Source: Hirundichthys speculiger | Lineage: Eukaryota > Chordata > Actinopteri > Beloniformes > Exocoetidae | Direction: 5' to 3' | Length of the DNA stretch: 64,000 nt | Assembly: GCA_018398805.1 (NCBI GenBank) | Contig: JAGFBZ010002379.1 | Location: 3,051,501-3,115,500, forward strand | Shown: piece by piece, positions 1 to 9,341 of the stretch | Numbering within the stretch: the first letter of the stretch is position 1 | Layout: each line of letters starts with the position of its first letter | The notes under the pieces: model-generated | Told to the model about the DNA's origin: nothing | What the model saw: the letters and a program-made list of their open reading frames with translations, nothing else | Databases searched by the model: none | Made by a program: the position numbers and the translations under genes

Positions 1-2485
1 GTGTCGTGCCAAGGTTGTCATCCCTGTCTGGAAGCGCACACAGAATCAGAGGAGACGATTTACATTATAATGTATTCGATTTTATCCAAGTAAACAGAAA
101 ACAAAACAGCAGAATGGATGTTTGATTCTTTTTCATGAGTGTTGTTGCTTTGTCAGTGTGGTTTGGGAAAGTTACTAGTGGATCATGACTAAATATAATC
201 ATGATGGATAAAATAGAATAACACTCAGCTGATTTGTTTTATTATTTAAAAAAAAATTTTAAATGCCATAAATATTTTATATTAATCAAAAACATTTTTT
301 TTTTAAATAGAGGATTCAAAACATATTTATTTGTTTATTTTTAATGACTTCTCACGCCCCACCTGCAGTACCATGGTGGCCCATCAGGGGGCACAGCCAA
401 CACTTAAGGAATCACTGTAATAAAAAATTTAATAATCAGGAAAGTGCTGTCATTTTTTTTTTTTTTTGAAGCTTGAAGGTGCTTGATTTTTACCCAGGAA
501 GTGTGTGAACCCTGTCTATCACTCCTGCTTCATTATCACGTGACACAGAGGAGTGTGATGAAACAATAACAGATTTCTTTTTTAGGATTGTTAGTGTTTC
601 TAAAAATGCTTGAAGTACTTGATGGTGGTGGAGTTGATGATTTAGTGGATGTGGCTGATGCACCAGCAGCAAAGAAGTCGTATTGCTCTTGACAAGAGCG
701 GGTGAAGGAGTTCGAGAGTGGAAGTGACTGTTTTGAAACTGGCGGTATGAACTGTGTTCATTGTGAGGCCTGTGGAACGTTGTTATTTTGTGTTAAATTG
801 TGTTAACAGTTGTGTGTCATTTTTTTTTTCTAAAGTAGTAAATCTCGGTCTTAAATTTGTTGTATACAAAAAAGTTTGGGACTATGCAGTCATGGAATAG
901 TGCCAAAACATGGAAAAGTTATGGAAATATTTTGGTAAAAATGCGCTTTGAACACTGTATGTCGTTCAAACTGAAAGTATGGAAAGGTCAGAGAAGAAGT
1001 GGAGAAATGTATTGATGCGTTCAGTTTTGAATCCAAATGTCAAATTATTAGATTTTTTTTTCTTTGTTATTACATGTGGTCAGTATGACAGTGTGAAAAG
1101 TATTTATTTTGCAGGAGGTGTAATACAAATTTACAAAATCCCAGTGTGAGTGTGAAGAAAAACTTTTATCGCTGTATTTGAATTTTGTACTTTTCCCTTC
1201 CCCTTTAGTGTGTTGTGAATATTTTTTTTCACATATAGAAGTCTGCAAGGATTCAAAGGCCCTAAGTCCACACCCAGGAAGTTTATTCTTGCTCACAGAG
1301 CGTGTTGGTCCTGGACTGCCTGGAACAGTTTATTTGTTGTTGTATTCCACGCCTCAACTGTTTCCAGAGCAGTTTTGCCACATACACAACAAGTTTGGTT
1401 CCATAAGGGCAGCAAAAAAAACAAAACAAAACAAAAAACTGCACTGTGCTTCGCTGTGTATGATGAATACCTGAAGTGAGTTTGAATTTGAGGTCGAACA
1501 CTTCTCAGCATCACCTTTCCTTAGAGTCAAGTGTTTTAAAAAGTTCAAAAGTCCCCGTTTTATCATGGAAATGTTACTATGGTTACCACAGGTCCTTTGT
1601 CTCCATATTCCCTCTTTTGGAGAATGATTGGACACACCTTCAGACAATCCTGAGTAAAAGGATCCATTGTTCCTCCATTGAGGTATTGTTATTACATTTA
1701 GAGAAATACTTGTTAGAAACAATATTAGAAAATAAATTACTCCTAAAATTACATTGAACGGTCACAAATACATGTCGGATCTATCAGTGGTCAAGTCAGA
1801 AAGAACAAAAACCTTTCCTTTAGTCTTTTTTTTTAGGTACTTGTGTGGCTAAAAAATGGGTGTGGATCATTGTGTGCATGCGTGCGTACGTGTGTGTGTG
1901 TGTGTGTGTGTGCTTGCGTCAGTTACAACCCTCCATCTGTGTGAGTTGATAACGGGGCCCTTACAGTTGGCATAAGAAGACAAATTGAACGTCTGACTCA
2001 TGAAGTGTCTCGGGTGCTTTGAAAGTCCGGATAACTACCAGGTCAAAATGCCAGTGTTATGTTTTGCAAAGCGAGCCATTATCACTTCCTTATTGAGTTA
2101 CAAAAACATTATTTTCCACTTGAGGTCACTATAAGATAAGTCAACATATAATAATTAGGTTATTTTTTCCAACATCACTTGTTTGTTAGCCTGTCATTTC
2201 TAGCTGGTGGATGTCTGCTGAAAATCAGGGAGAATTTATTTATTTATTTTTCCAGTGGACCTGAACATTTGGAGGTATTCTATCAGGAAAATAAGTTTGT
2301 GTTACTTCACTGTAACCTTTCATAAGAAACCTAAATAAAGCATTTGCTCTAAATTGAAACAGCTTTATGATTATTTTACTGAGTGACAGGAGCTAAACTG
2401 TAGTTTCAGAAAGTTTCCATTTATGTGCTTAATATGTCCCTTTGAAAGTGTGTAACTATTATAATCCATCATTGTCTTTTTCCAG
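1..2485. other. Upstream cmtr1 sequence, probably intron; no certain exon
   Basis: Because cmtr1 exons begin at 2486 on the + strand, this stretch should be intron or should hold earlier cmtr1 exons. I could not identify an exon with family similarity. It is AT-rich, with poly-T runs and a (GT)11 microsatellite at about 1890-1912. A segment ending near 411 reads, on the minus strand, like a hAT-type terminus (CAGTGATTCCTTAAG), but I found no partner end. A short open stretch at about 590-690 follows a polypyrimidine-AG and is discussed under findings. Confidence refers to the intronic interpretation. Confidence 0.5.
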
Positions 2486-3360
2486 AGTGAAGGAAGTTTA
2501 CAGGCTGGAAGAAATGGAGAAAATCTTCGTCAGGTATGACAACGTAGCGCTTGATGTTATGTACCGTGAAGCATAAGCCCGATGTACCTGTAATTGGTTT
2601 TGTTTCTAAATATTCAAAGTCTCTCCTATTTTTAAGGGCCCTTTTATCTCTCATAAGAAAGATCTTGTCTTGAAAGATCCCGATTCATCCAATATCCCTC
2701 CTGATCCAGACTAGAGATGAAGATTACAAAGAGTTCAGGAGGCGTCCCTCGTCTGTCCTACACTGGCAGAGATGACCGGCACTTCCTTCCCACAGGCCTC
2801 TACATCGTTAAGACTGTCAATGGTTTGTATATGTGTACTGGAACTACAGGCTTAATCTGCCCAGTGAACAGAATAGTTCTAGTATGTTTAGCATCAGGGA
2901 TGTTGGTCCTTTTTAAGCACTGAATAAAAACACGCTGAATTTCTCAAACTAAATTCCTGCTTCAGAGCCGTGGACGATGGCATACAGCAAAAAATCCAAG
3001 ATGAAGTTCTTCTTCAACAAGACGACCAAGGAATCAACATATGAAATGCCACCAAACTCTGCAGCTCCCTTTCAGTATGTTTTGTTCTTTTACTTAAATT
3101 ATTTCTTCTTTTATTATTTTCAAAATCAGAAATGTTACAGGTTTGTTTAAGTTAGATTGGCAGTAGAAAGGTTGTTAAGAGTGTGATTGTATGAAGAACA
3201 TAACTCTGGTTTCTTCTTCAGTGTTTGCCACTCAGAGCGGCTCTTCTGGGCCTGGGAGGATGGAGTCATAGTTCACGATTCTCAGACCAGGATTGACCAC
3301 GAGAAACTGTCCAAAGACAAACTGCTGTCTTTCATCCACCAGAATTACCAACATGACTGA
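2486..3360 (+). CDS. cmtr1: cmtr1 3' end: cap-specific mRNA (nucleoside-2'-O-)-methyltransferase 1, last four exons
   Basis: CMTR1 methylates the 2'-O ribose of the first transcribed nucleotide (cap0 to cap1) in the nucleus and contacts RNA polymerase II through a C-terminal WW domain. Only the C-terminal ~136 residues are here. The exons are 2486-2533, 2710-2822, 2966-3074 and 3222-3360, with stop TGA at 3358. All internal boundaries are GT-AG and the phases join without a break. The first two exons ([14 protein letters not shown], then [18 protein letters not shown]) match the end of the guanylyltransferase-like region. The third holds the WW-type motif [12 protein letters not shown]...[15 protein letters not shown], where Tyr replaces the usual second Trp. 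The last encodes [16 protein letters not shown] and [12 protein letters not shown], the family's C-terminus. The methyltransferase (RrmJ/FtsJ-like) and G-patch parts lie upstream, outside the window. Identification is by recalled similarity to vertebrate CMTR1. The fragment is too short to test for paralogues. Confidence 0.85.
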
Positions 3361-3817
3361 GCGGCAGAACCCTGGGACTACTTCAGCCACAACTTGTATA
3401 GAGGCTACCGAGTTACGGAGCACGTGGAGCCTTGGAGATGGATATAATGGGCTTCACTGATCAATATTTAATTTGACAAGGAAACGAAGAATATTGAGAT
3501 TTTACAGTTGACATTTTTTTTTTTTAATGAACACTTCTTATTATCTAGTTGAATCTCAGTTGAACTGCTTTACAGTTATTACCATGGTCCTGACTATGAT
3601 GTTGTTGTTCAGAAGAGTGACTGAAGTTTGTCTTGAAAGAGTTTTGTAGCTTAAGTGTTCAATTATTTGCTGCTGTTTGTCGCAGTAACATCTGGACAGT
3701 CTGCCTCTCTGCTTTTTTCACTGTCCTCTTTAATGAATCTTACTGAGCTTACAGAGACAAGATGTCTCAAGTTGTCTCTACTACGCCTTGCATGTCTCTG
3801 TAGACCTTTTCTTTTTC

Positions 3818-3823
3818 AATAAA
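3818..3823 (+). terminator. cmtr1: cmtr1 polyadenylation signal (AATAAA)
   Basis: Canonical AATAAA 458 bp after the cmtr1 stop codon, followed by a T-rich/TGT stretch (TTTAATGTCTGAATGTGG) typical of a cleavage-site downstream element. It is the only canonical hexamer between the stop codon and the transposon that begins at 3900. Confidence 0.7.
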
Positions 3824-3899
3824 TTTCCTCCTTCATTTAATGTCTGAATGTGGTTTTGCATGGATCATAATAGTCAGTGGTGTAATAGTTAAATAATGC

Positions 3900-4796
3900 A
3901 GGGCTTAAAGTATTCCGGCACTGTGCCGGATCTCCGGCGTTTGACTATGGTTCAGAGAGAAAAACACACACACACAAACACGTTATCTCTGAGTGGTCTT
4001 GAACGCAGCATCCGAGGTGAGCCAGTGGTTGTTTGAATGGAGCCAACAAGTGGAACATTATTTATCATGTACGATCGCTCAACCGCTCGTACATCTGTGT
4101 TTTTAAAAAAAAAGTAGCCGTTGATAAAAACGCTTTTTTTAAAAACTGCCCGTTTCCAATCAGCATGCCAGTTATATGAACACACATGGCATAGCACCAG
4201 AGTGCAAGAAACATCTGTGTTTTATGTAAAGCACCTTGAATTTGTCTTGTACACAAAATGTGCTCTACAAATAAACTTGCCTTGTCTGTCTGATCAGCTC
4301 AAAGAATGAATGTTGATGAAGCAACCACCCAAAACATGGAAAAATACTGAATGTAATAGGTCACTTTTTTGATGACGTGCATCCAGAGTAATAACATAGC
4401 ATAACTGCCTCTCCAAATATGTTAAAGAGGAGAGGAGAGGAGTCAAGACCAAATGGAATGTATTTCCTATAACTTAATTTACCATTGTTCTGAACAAAAA
4501 TGATAGAAAAGTTGCAATTTGTTTTTTTTTTTTGTACAAATTGTCCTTTACTGATCTAAATGGTTGTTAAATGAATCAGATTAATTAGCTTGACTAATTT
4601 TCACATGTCTTCACTTATAACTTAATAACCTTTACTTTCTAAAATTCACATTTGAATTGAAGGTCATCTTGTACATTACCAAGCACAGAGCCAAAAAGTT
4701 GTTTGCCACATTGCCTAAAATGTGTATGCGTTGGATCCACTGCACCCCTGGAAAAAACTTCAGGCTCAGGATTTTTTTTTTTTTACTTTAAGCCCT
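3900..4796. mobile_element. hAT-like non-autonomous DNA transposon with perfect short TIRs and target duplication
   Basis: The left end AGGGCTTAAAGT (3900-3911) is exactly inverted at the right end (ACTTTAAGCCCT, 4785-4796). The nonamer AAATAATGC flanks both sides (3891-3899 and 4797-4805), which fits an 8-bp hAT target-site duplication plus one base. The interior has no transposase frame. It carries GC-rich CCGGCACTGTGCCGG/CTCCGGCG patches near 3915 and a short LINE-like tail at about 4225. It is inserted just downstream of the cmtr1 poly(A) signal. The superfamily call rests on duplication length and the CAGGG-type end; no transposase sequence supports it. Confidence 0.75.
4225..4285 (+). 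repeat. LINE/SINE 3'-tail-like fragment inside the hAT-like element
   Basis: TATGTAAAGCACCTTGAATT followed by GTGCTCTACAAATAAACTTG resembles the 3' tail seen on many teleost L2-type retroposons ('GTAAAGC..CTTGA...GTGCTATA.AAATAAA'). Only the tail is visible. It may be a separate insertion, or this motif may be part of the host element. Confidence 0.45.
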
Positions 4797-4805
4797 AAAT
4801 AATGC

Positions 4806-6129
4806 ATCAACGTCTAAAACCGTTTACCATACCTGTTATGAGTATGACTTTTGCTCTTCAAACGGACATGAGCATCTGTCCCCACTGCTTTTTCCACCAA
4901 AAGGTTCCTGGTTTCAGAACATTTTCTTCATCTTTGGCTTATTCTCTCCACTATACCACATTAATCATGATGAAGTACCTTCCTCATGTCCATATTCTGT
5001 AACTGTGAGTTTGTGAGCGGGAAACTATAAAAGTGCTGTTTGTTTTTAGGGTTGTTTGTACCTCAACATCTCTGATTCCTCAAAAGTCCTATTTTTTTCT
5101 TTCTTTCTTTATCTAATGCTGAAAATGGGTTTTCTTGTTGAGTGAGCTCAAACCACTTAATGTTAATAAATGGTGCACCCACAACACACTTTCTGCAGAG
5201 GCAAGTCTGGCAGTTTGCGCATTAAATTGTAAAGCCTTGTTATCTGTTGTAATTTCATTAAAAGTAGTTGGAAAGCTGTTGGAAAAATGGCACTGCCACA
5301 TAGTCTTTTTTTATGTAACAGGACTAAATTACATGTTGCTCTATCTAAAAAGTACATTTGTGGAAGTGTCATTTAGGTATTCATGTTAATGCAGTGTACT
5401 AAGTAGAAACAAGTGGATTTTTATTGTTTACAAATGGTTTACATAAATCTGAAAGGAGATATAGCCATTTCCTGAGGTCTTCATAAATATGGCTTACATT
5501 TTTTTGGCTAGAAAAATCAAACAAACATTGAAATAAAGTACTGGGAGAAGAACAACTTTCAACCATGTTTTTAAGTCTTAAATCTCTCCTCTCTTCACAG
5601 CAGAAGTGTTTAGGGTGCAGAGTATTATAATTTTACTCTGTTCCTTTCCTCTTTGGAGTGTGCCTATTTTGAAATTGATCATACAGCTTTGCACTACATG
5701 TCCAAAGTACAGAAAATGCAGTAATATCTGAAAGAAAGTGGAGATTTAGTTTAGGAGGCCATGTCATTTTATTTTAAATCTTGTTCCCTTTGCAAATCTG
5801 AAGTGCTCAGTGAATAACATTTTCAGATTCAGGCAACAAATTAAAGGGACCGTTACCTTTTTGAGTAGGTAATTATTTTTGACGTTTAGATATATATGCA
5901 ATCAAAACCAAAATGTATTTTCTCATATGTCTCTTAATATTAAAGGGGCCTGAATGTCGTCAATAAATCACGGGTTTTTATTGATTTTAGTATTGCTTCT
6001 GGATTGTACCGACTATTTATTTATTTATTTAGTTTAATGTTGGTTTTAGGCTGAAGTTGAGCTTTTTGGACTGCTTTATTTCATAGGTTGTGTAATCAAT
6101 AATAATCGAGACTCTTATTCTGAAGTTGT
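4806..6129. other. cmtr1-hebp2 intergenic spacer
   Basis: AT-rich spacer between the transposon and the hebp2 promoter. I see no splice-flanked open frame, RNA gene or clear repeat. Short open frames here lack family similarity and biased composition. Confidence 0.5.
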
Positions 6130-6240
6130 AGTTTTTCGACCAATCAGATTTCAGGACCGTGTTAACCGGAAGCGCGGCTTCGTGTTACGAAAACAAACTT
6201 GACTGTTGACTAGACGGAGGACAGACACGCGAGTTGTGGG
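6130..6240 (+). promoter_or_regulatory. hebp2: hebp2 core promoter: CCAAT box and ETS-type site
   Basis: An inverted-Y/CCAAT element reads CGACCAATCAG at about 6138-6148. It is followed 20 bp later by ACCGGAAGCG (6165-6174), a strong ETS-family (GABPA/ELK-type) motif in a locally GC-rich patch (AAGCGCGGCTTCG). There is no TATA box. The pair sits about 300 bp upstream of the hebp2 initiator codon, an arrangement common in TATA-less, broadly expressed vertebrate genes. The transcription start itself cannot be read from sequence. Confidence 0.6.
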
Positions 6241-6466
6241 GTAATTGTGTTTATTTAATCAATGTGGTCCAATATTTATCACTAAATTGTCGTAACCGTC
6301 AAGTAGTAATAATAATGTCACCTCATCAAATGCAATTACGCAGAAGACGTAAATAGAAATGTACCAAACGTTTGCGTAAAGGTCCAGTTTATACAGTTTT
6401 TGTAAACGGTGTTTTGCAGCAGTTGTGAAAACTGGGCCGAAACAGAAGTTTGAGGAGAATTTAATC

Positions 6467-8830
6467 ATGCTGAAAGCTGTTGGACAAGTTTTGTTCTCGA
6501 CGGGACTGCAAAGTCCCAAATTCACAGAAGAGGATAAAAAGGTAAATGTTTCCCAATAACTCATAAAAATAAAAAAAGAGCTTCAGCTTTTCTACCTTTG
6601 GTCTGATGTTAACAGCTGTTTTCCTAAATGTTATGGCAGCACATAAAAATGAGAGGGTCCACTGTGTTTCTAATTTTTCTTTTTATTATCATTGTTGTTT
6701 AACAGTTTACATGTGACTTTTGTGGTGGGTGGATTTTTTTACTTCGTGAAACAGTGACTTATTAAAATGGTAAATGGGCTGCACTTGTATAGAACTTTCT
6801 GGACCCCATCACGGTCCCCAGAGCGCTTCCCACAATGGCCTCTTATTCATTCACACACCAGTGGTGTGTTGCTGCTGCCACTGGAGGCCAAATAGGGTTC
6901 AGTGCCTTGCTCAAGGACACTTAGACAGATGGACAGTTGGAGCCACCAACTTTTTTGGTGACGACCCGCTGTACCAACCAGCAGATACTGGAACCATTCT
7001 ATAACTAAACTTTCAGATATATTCTTTATATTATGCTTAAAAGTTATATATATATACATATATACATATCACACACACACATACTGTAATATTAAAATAT
7101 TAAAAATGACATTTTGAGGTCTAAATTGCTGTGTCATGAGTCCATGACTTCTGGTCTCGATTCCTGTCTGTTTGAAGGCCATGATTTGTTATTGTTCACC
7201 TCCATCAAGTAGCAAAGTTTTGACGCGTAGGCGTCTCAACGGTTTTGCTCAAGGTCTCCTAGTTTTCCACTGATGTTTTAGATGAACTGTAATGGCCTCT
7301 CTGAATTTGCATGCAGATTTGGAGAATAAAACTCCACCTTTGCACCTCAGTCGTATTCCGGCCTTTAGTTTAACAGCCGATGACTGCCTCACCAGAACAC
7401 AATTAGAGTACAATTTGAGTGTATGCTTATGACTAAGATATGCCCAAATTAAAACAATAGTCATATTCTGTAAAGTACGAAAAAAAAATTGCAGCGTCAT
7501 AGCAGCAACTGTGACTTCATTAAAAAAAAAAATCTTTTTGTGTGTGTTTAGCAGGAACGAGACTATGAAATCCGAACCTACCATGCTACAAAGTGGGTGA
7601 GCACCTCTCTGCGGGGGATGCAGTGTGATGAAAGCATAAAGACCGGCTTCCGCAGACTCTTCAACTACATTCAAGGCAACAATCAACGCAGTGAGTTTTT
7701 ATTAAAACTCATCGTGTTCGTAGCGAAGGGAAAATGAACCACGACTCATACACTTGAATACAACTTTGGCCTGGCCAGTGATGCATTTTATTTTGCTGAG
7801 AGGGTTGTTTTTGTGTGTGTGTGTGTGTGTATAGACAGATTTGATATAAAACTGTACACCTGATGAAATAAAATGAAATTTAATAAGAAGCAACTAGTCA
7901 AGTGAATAAATGTTGCAGAATAACTTCAGCACAAAACAAAGGATTGGGTGAATAAATGCAAAGTGCGCTTTAGTTCCTGCTCAGCAGTTTGTGACGGCAC
8001 CCTTGCCCTCGTCTGACTCAGCAGTTTCCAGCAGTGTTATTGATGAGAATATATATCGTCTGTGCTGTGGACGACTGAGAACTGGAGCACAGTCTATACA
8101 GATGGTGCCGAGTCCCCTTAATCTTCCACACAATGCGGTTATATCCCACCATTTGGTCAGGTATCATTTTCCACTCAGTTTCGATCAGCCAAGCTGGAAA
8201 CTGATCGTTTGTTTAGAAAACTTTATATCCGTGCATCAGACACAAGCTGGCGACATGTGGCTCCTGTCACATGCTACACGTGTCGTTGCTGTGTTCCTTC
8301 CTCTCCTAAGACTGCTTTTGTTCCTCAGAGGTGAAAGTGGAGATGACGGCGCCCGTCACGTGTCGCGTGGAGCCTGGAGACGGCCCCGCGTGCGAGTCTC
8401 AATTCACCGTTTCCTTCTACATCCCGGAGGAGCATCAGGCCACGCCCCCTGAGCCGAGCGACTCCGACGTGTTTGTGGAGGAGAGGAAGGAGCTCACGGT
8501 GTATGTCAGGTACAGTACGAGCCGACAAGGTGTAATGCTGTCCAGACAGGTGAACCCTACCACTTTAAAGCTTGAACTTTTTTTTTTTCTTTTGAAGAGT
8601 AAAATTAATTGTGGTTGTGTCCTTCTTTTATCCCTTCTTCCAGAACCTACGGTGGATTCGCCAACGATAACACGAGACGAGAAGAGCTCCTGAAACTTCT
8701 GGAAAGCCTGAAAAAGGACGGCGTTGAATTCATAGATAAGCCGTACTACACAGCTGGGTATGACAGCCCCTTCAAGCTGACCAACCGCAGGAACGAGGTC
8801 TGGGTCCTCAAGAAGCCGGAGGGCCAGTAG
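6467..8830 (+). CDS. hebp2: hebp2: heme-binding protein 2 (SOUL family), complete four-exon gene
   Basis: CDS = 6467-6541, 7552-7690, 8329-8509 and 8644-8830: 582 bp, 193 aa, close to the ~205 aa of human HEBP2. ATG 6467 is the first in-frame ATG after an in-frame stop. Exon 1 gives a divergent N-terminus (MLKAVGQVLFSTGLQ). The SOUL fold runs from about residue 28: YEIRTYHATKWVST and GFRRLFNYIQGNN in exon 2, VKVEMTAPV, FTVSFYIPEEHQ and DVFVEERKELTVYVR in exon 3, RTYGGFAND and YYTAGYDSPFKLTNRRNEVW in exon 4. Junctions are GT-AG with matching phases (0, 1, 2); the exon 2 start could also be 7555, three bases later. HEBP2/SOUL proteins are small cytosolic or mitochondria-associated proteins. HEBP2 is linked to mitochondrial permeability and necrotic death under oxidative stress, and the heme-binding histidine is not conserved across all members. 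HEBP1 is the alternative; the GYDSPFKL and NRRNEVW ending and the nhsl1 neighbour favour HEBP2. Confidence 0.93.
6767..7003. repeat. Dispersed teleost repeat in hebp2 intron 1
   Basis: ATGGTAAATGGGCTGCACTT, then GAGCGCTTCCCACAATG, CATTCACACACCAGTGGTG, GCCACTGGAGGCCAAATAG and GCCTTGCTCAAGGACACTTA: the order and wording of a very common fish repeat ('GGTAAATGG.CTGCA.TT.TATAGCGCTTT... CTTGCTCAAGGACAC'). It is diverged and lacks clear ends. Its class (SINE-like or DNA element) cannot be settled from this copy. Confidence 0.65.
7812..7830. repeat. (TG)n microsatellite in hebp2 intron 2
   Basis: Nearly perfect TG dinucleotide run, about nine units. The rest of intron 2 (7691-8328) shows no repeat or exon that I can support. 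Confidence 0.9.
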
Positions 8831-8990
8831 ATGGTCCAGTAGGGCCCAACCAGCTGCAGCCTGAAAGAATAGTTGTTAAATTGTTATTACAATTCTACAA
8901 TTTGATAGAACTCATTAATACTTAAAGAAAAGTGTCTTTTTAACAACAACAACAAATACATGCAGCTAGATTAACTGAGAGACTAAAAAA

Positions 8991-8996
8991 AATAAA
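8991..8996 (+). terminator. hebp2: hebp2 candidate polyadenylation signal
   Basis: AATAAA 160 bp after the hebp2 stop, immediately before the LINE fragment at 9003. A second AATAAA-type hexamer lies far downstream at about 10145, so the longer 3' UTR cannot be excluded. Confidence 0.55.
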
Positions 8997-9002
8997 ATAA
9001 CC

Positions 9003-9341
9003 CACATCACCCCAGCGCTCACCTCCTTGCTCTGGTTCCCAGTTAGATTTTGTATTGATTTTAAAGTCTAACTGCTGGATTTCATAGTTTTAATTGGCCG
9101 TGACCCTAAATACATCTCAGGTTTATTGACCTTGAATAGATCTGCCCTCCCGGCCGTTGAGATCCACAGAGCACATCCTGCTAGCTATAGTTCGGCTATA
9201 GTACGACGGCTCTCGCAGAAAAGGGCGACCTCCTTCTGTTGCCGAGGCTCTGTGTCCTCGTCTGACTCCAAGTCTGGGGCTACTTTCAAATCCCTCCTCA
9301 ACACATTCCTGTTCGTGAAAGCTTTTAGCGATGTCTAATGC
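9003..9341 (+). mobile_element. Decayed non-LTR retrotransposon (L2/CR1-like) reverse-transcriptase C-terminal fragment
   Basis: One frame reads HITPALTSLLWFPVRFCIDF, then after a single stop LLDFIVLIGRDPKYISGLL, and later ATFKSLLNTFLFVKAF with a final TAA. This reproduces the conserved C-terminus of L2/CR1-clade ORF2 ('HITP.L.SLHWLPV..RI.FK', 'LAP.YIS.LL', 'FK..LKT.LF..AF'). The usual 'Y.P.R.LRSS...GDRAF...AP.LWN' block between them is eroded. It is 5'-truncated, in the same orientation as hebp2, and begins within 15 bp of the hebp2 poly(A) signal. It is a dead copy, not a gene. Confidence 0.8.

Noticed and set aside
7991..8452. 153-aa + strand open frame
   Set aside because: Mostly hebp2 intron 2 running out of frame into exon 3; no family similarity and no splice support.
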